From: Paenibacillus sp. GSMTC-2017
Lineage (GTDB): Bacteria > Bacillota > Bacilli > Paenibacillales > Paenibacillaceae
Length of the DNA stretch: 64,000 nucleotides
Direction: 5' to 3'
Assembly (NCBI RefSeq): GCF_016019935.1
Contig: NZ_JAECMT010000005.1
Span: 248,006 to 312,005, forward strand
The notes under the pieces: model-generated
The model's database searches: none
What the model saw: the letters and a program-made list of their open reading frames with translations, nothing else
What the model was told of the DNA's origin: nothing
Program-made: the position numbers and the translations under genes
Shown here: positions 17,090 to 26,242 of the stretch, one piece after another
How positions within the stretch are numbered: position 1 is the stretch's first letter
How the letters are laid out: each line of letters starts with the position of its first letter

Positions 17090-18868
17090 ATGCGTTGGAT
17101 TAGCAGCTCTTTGAAACGCAAGCTATCGACTTTACTACTTTTTTCCGTATTAATTCCGTTATTAGCTTTAGGATTGTTTGCTTACAATATGGCAGCTACA
17201 ACGACAGAAGAAAAAGCGAAGCAATCGGGGACAAGTATTTTACGGCAAATGAGTACGAACCTTGAATTTATCGTTCATGATGTTGAGAACATGTCGCTCT
17301 TTATGATTGGTCAAAAAGATATTCAAAAGTTTCTGAGCAGCGATGATGAAGATCCCGTTAAGCAGACACAAATGATCGAATTTCTTTCGAATTTGGTTTA
17401 TTCTAAAAGCTATATTTCAGATATTACGATTTATCCACTGAACAAATATCCACCTGTTTCGAACGCAACAATATTTGATACAGGATTATCTGGAGACGAT
17501 GATGAACGTATTCAACATTATCAGTCACAAACGAAGTTTTGGACTGCGCGATATGAGACAGACACCGCATCTGGTCCGAAACAAGTTATCTCACTTATTA
17601 GGCCGATTCGAAGCTTAAATAGTTTTAGACAACTCGGAACACTCGTCATTAGCTTGGATGAAAAAGCTATTTCGCAAATTTTGAGACAAGCAAACTTACC
17701 GGGTAGTGGAGATGTTGTGCTTACTAACAGTGAGGGCAATATTTTGTCCAGTTCAAATGCAGAAAAGAATGATGGAAACATGAAAGATATGTTGCCCGGG
17801 TTTCAGCTTGAGGGACGTTCAGGCTGGTTAAACTACGGAGAAGGAGATAATAAGCAGACCATTCTTTATGATTCTGTTGCTGATATGGGGTGGACTCTAA
17901 CAGGTATAATGCCCTTTGCTGAATATCGTAATCAAAATAGTTATGTATTAAAACTAATGGCAATCGTCATCGTTGTGTCTGTATTAGTCGTATCTATACT
18001 TGTTCTTTATTTCGTTCAACGTGTGACGAATCCGCTCATTATGTTGACCCAATTTATGAAGCATTCCAATCCAGAAGAACCGTTGCAAAAGTATCCAGTG
18101 GAAACGATGGATGAAGTAGGGCAGCTGGTACGGAGTTATAATAAGCTTAGTGACCGAATTGCGCATTTAACAGAACAAGTAAAGCAAGAGGAATCGTATA
18201 AGAAAGAAGCGGACATGCAAGCACTTCAAGCTCAAATAAATCCGCATTTCCTCTATAACACGCTTTCATCTATTCATTGGATGGCACTAATGAACAAGGA
18301 TGAAAAAATTGCAGATATGGTAGGAAGTTTAAGCGATTTTTTGAGATTCAGTCTGAACAAGGGAGAAGAATTTTGTTCGGTTGAGCAGGAAGTTGCGCAT
18401 GCTATGCATTACTCCAATATCCAATCGATCAGATTCCCAGGCAAGTTTAAGCTTCAAATGGACATTGATCCAGCACTATCTCATACTAGAATGCTTAAGT
18501 TATTGCTACAGCCGTTGATCGAAAATGCGCTCATTCACGGTATTCAGAAACAGCCTGCAATGGGTGAGATTAAAGTAAGTGCGAAGCTGGAATCCGAATG
18601 GATGCACTTTATGGTAGAAGATACAGGTGTAGGGATGGATGATGAAAAGCTGAACGAAATTAAAAGAGAGTTGCAAGCTCCGCATGATCAGAAGATGGAC
18701 AGGGAGCGACTAGAGCGTGGAAGCTACGGACTACGTAATGTTAATCGCAGGCTTCATTTGCACTATGGTCTACAATCTGGGCTGATCATTGAAAGTGAAA
18801 TAAATAAGGGTACTGTCGTATCCTTTTCGATACCAACTGACACATTAGGAGGGAAAGACATCGAATGA
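17090..18868 (+). CDS. YesM/LytS-type sensor histidine kinase
   Basis: 592 residues: N-terminal membrane span (about 12-32), extracytoplasmic sensor (about 35-285), second span (about 290-312), HAMP-like linker (VTNPLIMLTQFMK), His_kinase domain with the phospho-acceptor in QINPHFLYNTLSS (about His386), and a C-terminal ATPase domain (LLQPLIENALIHG, EDTGVGMDDE, GSYGLRNVNRRL). These kinases usually sense carbohydrate availability or envelope conditions. GATGAGGAG precedes the ATG; the stop overlaps the regulator start. Confidence 0.95.
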   Translation: MRWISSSLKRKLSTLLLFSVLIPLLALGLFAYNMAATTTEEKAKQSGTSILRQMSTNLEFIVHDVENMSLFMIGQKDIQKFLSSDDEDPVKQTQMIEFLSNLVYSKSYISDITIYPLNKYPPVSNATIFDTGLSGDDDERIQHYQSQTKFWTARYETDTASGPKQVISLIRPIRSLNSFRQLGTLVISLDEKAISQILRQANLPGSGDVVLTNSEGNILSSSNAEKNDGNMKDMLPGFQLEGRSGWLNYGEGDNKQTILYDSVADMGWTLTGIMPFAEYRNQNSYVLKLMAIVIVVSVLVVSILVLYFVQRVTNPLIMLTQFMKHSNPEEPLQKYPVETMDEVGQLVRSYNKLSDRIAHLTEQVKQEESYKKEADMQALQAQINPHFLYNTLSSIHWMALMNKDEKIADMVGSLSDFLRFSLNKGEEFCSVEQEVAHAMHYSNIQSIRFPGKFKLQMDIDPALSHTRMLKLLLQPLIENALIHGIQKQPAMGEIKVSAKLESEWMHFMVEDTGVGMDDEKLNEIKRELQAPHDQKMDRERLERGSYGLRNVNRRLHLHYGLQSGLIIESEINKGTVVSFSIPTDTLGGKDIE

Positions 18869-20280
18869 AGCTGTTTTTTGTGGATGATGAAATCATTATA
18901 CGAACAGGCTTAAGTACAGTTATTCCATGGGCGGATAGTGGGTATGAGGTTCTTGAGCCAGCAGCTTCAGCAGAGGAAGCGATCGCCCGTTTAGAAGTAG
19001 AGAAGCCAAATATTATTGTGACGGATATCCAGATGACAGGTTTGACGGGTTTCGATTTGGCGAGCGAAGTGAGACGGTTGCTTCCTGAAAGTGAAGTCAT
19101 CATATTATCGGGATATGATCAATTCAAATATGCACAAAAGGCGATCCGTGCAGGAGTTAGTGATTATTTGCTCAAAACAAGTCGCCCAGATGAAATTGTA
19201 AAAGCTGTTGCAGGTGCAAGGCAACGTATCATTATGCGTGGTGAGTCTTTGAAGAGAAATCATCTCCGAGACGAAGCGATGGAGGGGCTTCTAAGAGGAA
19301 AGGAACTTGACGATTCAACCTTGATGCAAGCGAAAGTGTTGCTTCCTAAGCTTATGCTTCATGAGCCGAATGGCTATTTGGTCATTAAAATTGGCGCTTC
19401 GGGATGGGAAGAAGATAGCGGTATTCAGAAGCTTTTATTATTCGCCGTCCATAATGTCATTAGTGAACTTATAGAAGGTGAAGCGATTATTTGGGATCGA
19501 ACGATCGTACTTATCGTGCGTTTGAACGGTGGAATATCATCTCCAATTCAATTGGAATATGAGTTAGCAAAAATTGAATTAAAGCTAAAATGTAAAATTT
19601 ATGCGGGTGTCGGGGAGTTTGCGGATGGTCAGAAAGGTTTACAAAAAGCGTACGAAACAGCTGCCTATTCCTATTTATTTCGTGGCTTACTTCCACATCA
19701 AAAGATTATTACCCATGACGCCATTTATAGACGAAAGGGTGGCAAAATCGAATGCTCTCAAACGGAGCGGGACGAGCTAGCCCTTATTTTGGCGCAGAGA
19801 GATGAGACGTTATTACGAAAATGGGCTCAAGAAGTTTATAGCCAGCAGAGGTCTAATAAAGATACAACGCCGCAGTCGCTTCTGACTTATCTCCGATCGG
19901 TTAATATGACTGCTATGGACTTTATTAAAGGTAGTGGAAGTGAGATAGATTTCCTTCCGAATTCTGATTCTACTACACTAGAAATGGTTGCGATTAACGG
20001 TGGAGAGTTGCTAATAGAACGATTATTGGAGTTACTGAAGGATGAGCAAGTTTCGTCTGAACAATCGAATATACCTCATATTAACCGAGCTATTTCTTAT
20101 ATTCATGAACATTTGAGTGAGTCTATTACGCTTGAAGATGTTGCCGATTATGTTCAATTAACGAATAGTCACTTTGGTGAAGTATTTCATCGCGAGACGG
20201 GTCAAGAATTTAAGGAGTATTTGTCGAAATTAAGAATGGAACGGTTGAAAAATATCGAACATGAACGAGGTAAAAGCTGA
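18865..20280 (+). CDS. YesN-type response regulator with truncated AraC domain
   Basis: 471 residues. Receiver domain with VDDE, phospho-acceptor Asp54 in VTDIQM and Lys104 in YLLK; a middle region of the YesN type; then a C-terminal AraC-type segment (about 400-465: AISYIHEHLSESITLEDVADYVQLTNSHFGEVF and the linker helix LSKLRMERLK). The protein stops right after that helix, so the second helix-turn-helix of the usual AraC module (about 45-50 residues) is missing. YesN-like proteins are usually about 500-540 residues. The remaining 80 nt before the next gene do not encode it in any frame. Confidence 0.92.
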   Translation: MKLFFVDDEIIIRTGLSTVIPWADSGYEVLEPAASAEEAIARLEVEKPNIIVTDIQMTGLTGFDLASEVRRLLPESEVIILSGYDQFKYAQKAIRAGVSDYLLKTSRPDEIVKAVAGARQRIIMRGESLKRNHLRDEAMEGLLRGKELDDSTLMQAKVLLPKLMLHEPNGYLVIKIGASGWEEDSGIQKLLLFAVHNVISELIEGEAIIWDRTIVLIVRLNGGISSPIQLEYELAKIELKLKCKIYAGVGEFADGQKGLQKAYETAAYSYLFRGLLPHQKIITHDAIYRRKGGKIECSQTERDELALILAQRDETLLRKWAQEVYSQQRSNKDTTPQSLLTYLRSVNMTAMDFIKGSGSEIDFLPNSDSTTLEMVAINGGELLIERLLELLKDEQVSSEQSNIPHINRAISYIHEHLSESITLEDVADYVQLTNSHFGEVFHRETGQEFKEYLSKLRMERLKNIEHERGKS

Positions 20281-20378
20281 TAAAAATCATCCTAGTTTCC
20301 GAATTCTAACCCTGTCTATATGGATTAGATATACGTATACTAAAAAGGGAGAGAGACTTTGTGAGGAGGAAGCATGAG

Positions 20379-21719
20379 ATGAAGCGTATAATTTCTGCTA
20401 TAATTCTGATGTCCCTGCTTGTTACTGTATTATCGTCATGTGGCTCCGAAAAAAGTGGCGTTACTGTTACGGAATCAATGGATAAGATTGAAATTTCATT
20501 ATGGCATAACTTTACTGGAGATGATCTGCGCGCACAAACGATGCGAGCTATTATAGACGAATTTCAAGCAGCGAATCAACATATTCGATTAGATATACAA
20601 GCGATTCAACCAGACGGCTATCGTTCTAGGCTCAAGACGGTTGCGGCAGCGGACGAAATGCCGGATGTGTTCGTTATGTGGAGTGGGGCGATGACACAAG
20701 AGTTTTCTTCGGCTTCATTAATTCAGCCCATTAATGAGCTGATAGAGGCGAATCCGGAATGGAGAGATGGTTTTTTGCCCAACTCGTTAGAATCGTTCAC
20801 TGAAAAAGGTCATACATATGGAGCGCCGATGGGTTTATCACCAACGTCAATCTTATATTATAATAAGAAGATTATGGATAAATATAATATCGCAGTTCCT
20901 AAAACGTGGGATGAGCTAATGCTTGCAATAGAAACGCTAAGGAATAATGGTATTACTCCAATCGCACTCGGTAATAAAGCGGCATGGCTTGCACAATCCA
21001 GCATTTTCAGCTCGTTAGCAGACAGAGTGACTGGAACGGAGTGGTTCCTTAAGGCAGCGAAGCAGGACGGAGCAAGCTTTACTGATCCGCAGTTCATTGA
21101 GGCACTTACCTATATGAAAGAGCTAGCAGAAGCAGGTGCGTTTCAGAAAGACTATAACGCCATTGATAACAATCAGATGGAGTTAATGTTTGCACAGGGC
21201 AAGTCCGCTATGATGATTGATGGTGGCTGGGCACTGACGAATCTCGCAGCAAATACGTCAAAAGAAGTGATGCGAGAGATGGGGGCAACTGTACTCCCAG
21301 CTATTCCGGGAGGGAAAGGTGACCCGAATACATTATCTGGCGTTGTCGGATCTGGTATGGCACTTGGCAAAGATGCTACTGGCGAGAAAAAGGAAGCTGC
21401 TCTAAAGCTGATCTATGCAATGTCAGGGCCTGATGCTCAAAAGCGTACGCTTGAGAGCAATCAGCTTGTTAGCTATAAGATTGAGTTAGATAAAAGTAAA
21501 GTGTCACCAATCTTTGCTGAGGTGTACGACTTGGTTAATAGCGTAAGACTAACACCTGTCTACGACGGGGTGTTATCATCTGAGAGCGCTGAAGCAGTTA
21601 ATAACGGATTACAGGAGCTGTTAGCTGGAGGCGATCCGAAGAAGATTGCACAGACTATTCAAGAGGCTCATAAGAAAGCAATAGCACAAGGGAGTTATTA
21701 TAATGACAATCCAAAGTAA
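20379..21719 (+). CDS. Extracellular solute-binding lipoprotein, family 1 (sugar type)
   Basis: 446 residues with a lipoprotein signal (hydrophobic stretch ending LSSCGS). Family 1 features: ISLWHNFTGDD, MPDVFVMWSG, GAPMGLSPTSILYYNKKIMDKYN, PKTWDELMLAIE, MMIDGGW. Such proteins deliver oligosaccharides to ABC importers, but no permease or ATPase gene is nearby; it is flanked by a YesMN-type pair and a CobW GTPase. It may work with remote permeases or present ligand to the kinase. I prefer ATG 20379 (GAGGAGGA 8-9 nt upstream); GTG 20361 behind GGGAGAGAG is an alternative. Confidence 0.9.
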   Translation: MKRIISAIILMSLLVTVLSSCGSEKSGVTVTESMDKIEISLWHNFTGDDLRAQTMRAIIDEFQAANQHIRLDIQAIQPDGYRSRLKTVAAADEMPDVFVMWSGAMTQEFSSASLIQPINELIEANPEWRDGFLPNSLESFTEKGHTYGAPMGLSPTSILYYNKKIMDKYNIAVPKTWDELMLAIETLRNNGITPIALGNKAAWLAQSSIFSSLADRVTGTEWFLKAAKQDGASFTDPQFIEALTYMKELAEAGAFQKDYNAIDNNQMELMFAQGKSAMMIDGGWALTNLAANTSKEVMREMGATVLPAIPGGKGDPNTLSGVVGSGMALGKDATGEKKEAALKLIYAMSGPDAQKRTLESNQLVSYKIELDKSKVSPIFAEVYDLVNSVRLTPVYDGVLSSESAEAVNNGLQELLAGGDPKKIAQTIQEAHKKAIAQGSYYNDNPK

Positions 21720-22770
21720 TCAAGATAATGGATCAGCGCCAACGCCGATCCATTTGCTGTCTGGTTTTCTTGGAAGCGGGAAAACAACACTTTTAACGGG
21801 CATGCTGGCACATTTTAAGAGCCAAGGACTTAAGCCTGCCGTTATTATGAACGAGCTCGGAGAAATTAATTTGGATGGTGAACTAGTAGATAAGGAGGTC
21901 CCCATGGCGGAGATGCTCAGCGGTTGCATCTGTTGCTCCATCAAAGGGGATCTAGGGCTTGAAATCGGCAGACTAGTTGAAATACATCATCCAGATGTCA
22001 TCATTATCGAATCTACTGGCGCAGCTAATCCGATGCAAACACTTGATGGTGTGACGGATGCTGCAATGTATCAAACTGTAGAGCTTCGCTCAGTTATAAC
22101 GGTCGTGGATGGTCCTGAGTTATTGGATCGAAGCCGTAAAGGTAAAGGAAGCACTTACAAACTTATGTGCGAGCAGATTCGGTGTGCAACTAAGCTCTTG
22201 CTTAATAAAAGCGATAAACTAGCCGCTGATGAGCTAGTTGAAGCGCAACAGATGTTAAGAGAAATGAACGCTCATGCGGAAATTACTACGACTGTGCGTT
22301 GCGAGTTAGTGGATTGGAGCTGGCTGAGTGTGCTTGTTATTCCATCGGTAGAATTGCAGAAAGCCTCACATAAGCAGCTCCTTGTGAATGAAGAAACTCT
22401 TCTAAATTCACACTCGCATTCCAGCGAGGCATTGGGTCATCATGTACATAACGATCCAAATGAAGCATCGGATCACCATCATCATTCCCATGAACATGTA
22501 ATGGTCGTGACGCATTATTTTGATGGGCCGGTCAGCAGTGAAGCGTTTGAGGGGCTGTTGCGAAAACTACCTGACAATATTTATCGAGCTAAGGGAGTCG
22601 TTACATTCTCTGATACATCCGCTACTAGTCGTTTTTTGTTCCAATATGCATACAAAGAGTCTGATTTCATACGAATTGAGCCACAGGGGAAAGTCAACGA
22701 TGTCGCAGTGTTTATTGGTGAACACTTCTCGAAGGAATGGCTTCTGAGTGAGTTGAACCAGCTTAATTAG
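21703..22770 (+). CDS. CobW/COG0523-family GTP-binding metallochaperone
   Basis: 355-residue G3E GTPase: P-loop GFLGSGKTT (residues 21-29), the metal motif GCICC (Cys75/77/78), VIIIESTGAANP, nucleotide-specificity LLNKSDK, then a His-rich stretch (about 225-265, with DHHHHSHEH) and a CobW C-terminal domain. Members insert or traffic Zn, Co or Fe. The His-rich linker and lack of cobalamin genes favour zinc homeostasis, though I see no clear Zur box. It overlaps the binding-protein gene by 17 nt, suggesting coupled translation. Confidence 0.92.
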   Translation: MTIQSNQDNGSAPTPIHLLSGFLGSGKTTLLTGMLAHFKSQGLKPAVIMNELGEINLDGELVDKEVPMAEMLSGCICCSIKGDLGLEIGRLVEIHHPDVIIIESTGAANPMQTLDGVTDAAMYQTVELRSVITVVDGPELLDRSRKGKGSTYKLMCEQIRCATKLLLNKSDKLAADELVEAQQMLREMNAHAEITTTVRCELVDWSWLSVLVIPSVELQKASHKQLLVNEETLLNSHSHSSEALGHHVHNDPNEASDHHHHSHEHVMVVTHYFDGPVSSEAFEGLLRKLPDNIYRAKGVVTFSDTSATSRFLFQYAYKESDFIRIEPQGKVNDVAVFIGEHFSKEWLLSELNQLN

Positions 22771-22934
22771 ACGAAAGAGCTAAATACGCTAAAAGAGCAA
22801 ATCATGATTGAGTCGTAATCTGCTGAATTATGTCTAATCATCCCAATGTATGGGTAAAATAATCCAGAAGAGGGCAATGTTTTGGAGAAAATTGTCCCAA
22901 ACATAGATGATATAGAAGGGTGAGACAGTACGTG

Positions 22935-23411
22935 ATGAGCAAAAAAATAGTAATGACGTTAGCGGTGGCTGTTGTTATAGCTGCCGCTTCTGCTTTGTCC
23001 GTGCAGCCTGTAGGTGCTGAACGGTTAGGGTTACAGTTAGTGACTGAAGGTCCAACTACTGAAGGGTCAGTTCTTAAGGAACCAGCACATGAGGGAGATA
23101 AACATCACAAACATCATAAAGGTGGAATGTCACGCGAGAGCTTTGAAGCTTATCGATTAAAGAAGCTTCAGGAGATGGCAGCCTACTTCGGCATCCCGAC
23201 AGAGGGGAAAACTGCTCAGCAGCTCAAGAAGGAGCTTATTGTTGCGAAGGAAACGAATAAGGAAAAGTGGGAAGCGTTTAAGCAGGAACATGAGGCAAAG
23301 CGATTAGAGCATCTTCGAGCTATCGCGAAGAAGCATGGAATCTCAACAGAGGGCAAATCGGTAGAGCAGCTTCATAAAGAGCTGATGGAATCACGTAGTA
23401 AACAGGAATAA
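22935..23411 (+). CDS. Secreted charged protein with two tandem repeats, function unknown
   Basis: 158 residues with a Sec signal peptide (hydrophobic core AVAVVIAAASALS, probable cleavage after PVGA). The mature part begins with a His/Lys-rich stretch (HHKHHKGG), then two copies of a roughly 45-residue unit: one with AAYFGIPTEGKTAQQLKKEL, the other with AKKHGISTEGKSVEQLHKEL. Both are helix-forming and strongly charged. ATG 22935 follows AAGGGTGAG; an in-frame GTG at 22920 overlaps that site. I do not recognise a named family. It stands alone with its own terminator. Confidence 0.75.
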   Translation: MSKKIVMTLAVAVVIAAASALSVQPVGAERLGLQLVTEGPTTEGSVLKEPAHEGDKHHKHHKGGMSRESFEAYRLKKLQEMAAYFGIPTEGKTAQQLKKELIVAKETNKEKWEAFKQEHEAKRLEHLRAIAKKHGISTEGKSVEQLHKELMESRSKQE

Positions 23412-23485
23412 CGGGAATGTTCAAGTAAGTTGGCGAGCTGTTTTGTAGGCTGTAAGGGTCAAAATGATCCTTGCAGAGCTCAAAA

Positions 23486-23520
23486 TAAAAAGCTACCTCG
23501 CGAGGGTAGCTTTTTATTTT
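23486..23520 (+). terminator. Rho-independent terminator
   Basis: AAAAAGCTACC, central TCGCGA, GGGTAGCTTTTT, ending in TTTTTATTTTTTTT. It lies 75 nt after the secreted repeat protein gene. Confidence 0.85.
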
Positions 23521-23587
23521 TTTTAGCATGCGTTATACAGCGATACTATTAAATAAGTTATGTATAAAGAAATGGTTTAGTAGCTTC

Positions 23588-23668
23588 CTAATGTACTCCG
23601 AATGCAAATACAAACATCATGACAATGTTTACGATAGGGATCAGCATGATCAAAAACGTAAGCAACCA
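23588..23668 (-). pseudogene. Remnant of a small membrane protein C terminus
   Basis: On the minus strand a 26-codon open stretch reads as a highly hydrophobic segment with LLTFLIMLIPIVNIVMMF, ending at a stop. LIPIVNIVMLFVWAFG-like ends are characteristic of a class of small bacterial membrane proteins. The codon before it is already a stop and no ribosome site or start fits, so it looks like the decayed 3' end of a lost gene. This lies in the 408 nt gap before the ABC exporter; apart from the terminator at 23486 I see nothing else there. Confidence 0.4.
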
Positions 23669-23820
23669 TTATTCTACTAATATTGAGCTAAAAATACTAG
23701 ATACGAAAAATAACGAATAAATCGCAAATGGATAGTTGTAAATTATGGACAAAAAAACACTTGCACCTCACGTTACGTCAAGTGATATGCTCGAAGCAGT
23801 TGAACGAGGAGGAAATCTAA

Positions 23821-25569
23821 ATGGAAGTTAAACCATTTATCAATTTAATTGGGAGGCATAAGCCTGCAAAGTGGCTAATTGCTGTCGCAATCATTCTGGG
23901 GCTTGGTGAAACGATATTAACTTTACTTATTCCATTGTTAACGAAAAACATCGTAGAGCAAGTTTCTATTTCTGCACTTGAGACGATGACGATCATTTTG
24001 TTAGCGTCAGTATTCATTTTACAAACAGCAATGTCTGGATTTTCGGTTTATACGATGTCTTATGTCGGACAATATATTATTAGTGGGCTTCGGAAAGAAG
24101 TATGGGAGCGAGTACTTCGTCTGCCAGTACCTTTCTTCGATCGTAATACATCAGGCGAGACGATGAGCCGAGTTACTAATGATACGAATGTAATTAAGGA
24201 TTTTATAGTCGGACACGTTATTTCATTCCTTGGCGGTATAGTATCCGTTATCGGTGGGGTCACCATTCTTCTCTATATCGATTGGAAAATGACGTTGCTC
24301 ATGCTGATTGCAGTACCGGTTTCGCTGCTCGTTTTGTGGCCACTTGGTAGCAAGATGTTCAAAATTTCGAAGTCTATGCAGGATGAAACGGCACTTTTTC
24401 AAGGTGATCTAGGACGGGTGCTTTCAGAAATTAGGCTTGTTAAAGCTTCACTGGCTGAGAAAGAAGAACACCGCCAAGGTCAGGTTCGTATAAAGAGCTT
24501 ATTCCGTTTCGGACTGCAAGAAGCGAAAATTATGTCAATCGTGACACCATTAATGATGTCAGTTATGCTTCTTATTCTGGTCTTATTAATTGGGTATGGT
24601 GGCGTTAGAATTGCGCAAGGAACGCTTGAAACAGGGGAGCTAGTAGCCATTTTCCTCTATATGTTTCAGATCGTTATGCCATTTACACAAATGGCATCGT
24701 TTTTTACACAGTTCCAAAAGGCTATGGGCGCATCGCAACGTATTATTGAGTTAATGGAAGAGACGCTAGAAGAAGATTTAGAGATAGTTGAAGGCAATCC
24801 CACATCAACAAATAATATCTCATTTAAAAAGCAACCATTATCTTTTGAAAATATTAGTTTTTCGTATACGCCTGAACGACCGATTCTTCATTCATTATCA
24901 TTCCAAGCTGAGCCTGGGGGGATGACGGCAATTGTTGGACCAAGCGGTACGGGCAAAACGACGTTATTTTCGCTTATTGAACGATTTTATCAGCCTACAC
25001 ACGGGAATATTCGATATGGTTCCGAGGACATATCGTCGCTTGCGCTGAAAGATTGGCGAAACCGCATCGCATACGTATCACAAGATAGCCCAATGATGGC
25101 GGGCACTATACGTCATAATTTGACCTACGGCTTGGAGCAAGTGGATGACGGTAAACTGAAAGAAGCGCTCCAGCAAGCTAATTTGAGTGAATTTATAGAT
25201 TCGCTGCCCGGAGGACTAGAAACGGAGGTAGGAGAGCGCGGAGTGAAGTTGTCGGGTGGACAAAGGCAAAGACTTGCAATAGCACGTGCTCTACTTCGTG
25301 ATCCGGATATTTTATTGCTCGATGAAGCGACAGCTCATTTGGATAGTACATCTGAGAAGCTTGTACAGGAAGCTCTACACGTTCTAATGAAAGCGAGGAC
25401 GACATTAGTTATTGCACATCGCCTGTCTACAATTGTGAATGCGGATAGGATAGTTGTACTTGAGAAAGGTTCAGTTACAGGTCAAGGTACACATTCTGAA
25501 CTACTACAATCACATGAGCTTTATTCGAAGCTAGTGCAGCAGCAATTTATTGAAAACGAGACTTTATAG
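23821..25569 (+). CDS. ABC exporter half-transporter (BmrA-like, ATPase-permease fusion)
   Basis: 582 residues: six predicted membrane spans (about residues 17-300) fused to an ABC ATPase domain. Walker A is GPSGTGKTT (about 375-383), the signature VKLSGGQRQRLAIARALL (about 478-495), Walker B ILLLDEATAHLDS and the switch His in VIAHRLSTI. This is the layout of homodimeric multidrug exporters such as BmrA or LmrA. GAGGAGG precedes the ATG. The gene is monocistronic, ending in a strong terminator. Drug or lipid export is the family role; substrate is unknown. Confidence 0.94.
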   Translation: MEVKPFINLIGRHKPAKWLIAVAIILGLGETILTLLIPLLTKNIVEQVSISALETMTIILLASVFILQTAMSGFSVYTMSYVGQYIISGLRKEVWERVLRLPVPFFDRNTSGETMSRVTNDTNVIKDFIVGHVISFLGGIVSVIGGVTILLYIDWKMTLLMLIAVPVSLLVLWPLGSKMFKISKSMQDETALFQGDLGRVLSEIRLVKASLAEKEEHRQGQVRIKSLFRFGLQEAKIMSIVTPLMMSVMLLILVLLIGYGGVRIAQGTLETGELVAIFLYMFQIVMPFTQMASFFTQFQKAMGASQRIIELMEETLEEDLEIVEGNPTSTNNISFKKQPLSFENISFSYTPERPILHSLSFQAEPGGMTAIVGPSGTGKTTLFSLIERFYQPTHGNIRYGSEDISSLALKDWRNRIAYVSQDSPMMAGTIRHNLTYGLEQVDDGKLKEALQQANLSEFIDSLPGGLETEVGERGVKLSGGQRQRLAIARALLRDPDILLLDEATAHLDSTSEKLVQEALHVLMKARTTLVIAHRLSTIVNADRIVVLEKGSVTGQGTHSELLQSHELYSKLVQQQFIENETL

Positions 25570-25602
25570 GGATATATATAATAGGAATATATAACCATCA
25601 TG

Positions 25603-25642
25603 TCCGCATGTGGAGCAGATAAGCTCCACATGCGGATTTTTT
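25603..25642 (+). terminator. Strong rho-independent terminator
   Basis: TCCGCATGTGGAGC, a 6 nt loop, GCTCCACATGCGGA (14 bp perfect stem), then TTTTTT. It ends the ABC exporter gene. Its upper stem is nearly the same as in the terminator at 26170-26209. Confidence 0.93.
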
Positions 25643-25783
25643 AGTGGACTGGCAGGTTTCCTTACCTGAAATATTTATAGAATCGGCGATAATTGACTAG
25701 CACATCCATTTGATTGCGTTAATAAGATGTTGTAAGACAAGTAATTAGTTATTTAGCAGAGTAATTACTAGGAGGAGTGCAGT

Positions 25784-26149
25784 ATGAAAAGGAGAAAATC
25801 AACGATTGTGAATAGAGCCGGATCTCTTAGAAAAGCACAGCGGCACGTCCACGAATTTGAAGGTAGTACTCAGCTCGCTGAGGAAGGCAATGATCGGCAT
25901 AACCATCGTTTTGCGGGCGTAACAGGGCAAGCGATTAGAGTGGGTAGAAGTCATGTCCATGAAATTAATCTTTCGAACACGGATTTCTTAAACCATTTTC
26001 ATAATTTGAAAAAGATTGTAACAGGACCAGCAATACCAGTAGGAAATGGCAAACACGTACATTTTGTAAAAGGCCAAACGACATTAAATGATGGACATGT
26101 TCATCAATTTAAGTTCGCAACAGCGATACAAGCACCTCTTGTTAAATGA
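25784..26149 (+). CDS. ymaF: YmaF-family protein
   Basis: 121 residues, no signal peptide, built of repeated His-containing units: RHVHEFEGST, RHNHRFAGVTGQAI, SHVHEINLSN, KHVHFVKGQT, GHVHQFKFAT. This five-fold H-x-H pattern is the mark of the YmaF family (B. subtilis YmaF, function unknown). The evenly spaced His pairs suggest metal binding, which is inference. TAGGAGGAG precedes the ATG, and the gene has its own terminator. Confidence 0.88.
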   Translation: MKRRKSTIVNRAGSLRKAQRHVHEFEGSTQLAEEGNDRHNHRFAGVTGQAIRVGRSHVHEINLSNTDFLNHFHNLKKIVTGPAIPVGNGKHVHFVKGQTTLNDGHVHQFKFATAIQAPLVK

Positions 26150-26169
26150 ATGTTTAATAACCAATCAAA

Positions 26170-26209
26170 AATCCGCATATGGACCATTAAGGTCCACATG
26201 CGGATTTTC
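26170..26209. terminator. Bidirectional terminator
   Basis: AATCCGCATATGGACC, a 4 nt loop, GGTCCACATGCGGATT (one mismatch), with A and T runs flanking. It separates the convergent ymaF and NADH oxidase genes and shares most of its stem sequence with the terminator at 25603-25642. Confidence 0.88.
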
Positions 26210-26242
26210 GTATTATCAAATAATTTAACATGTATTTCTATA

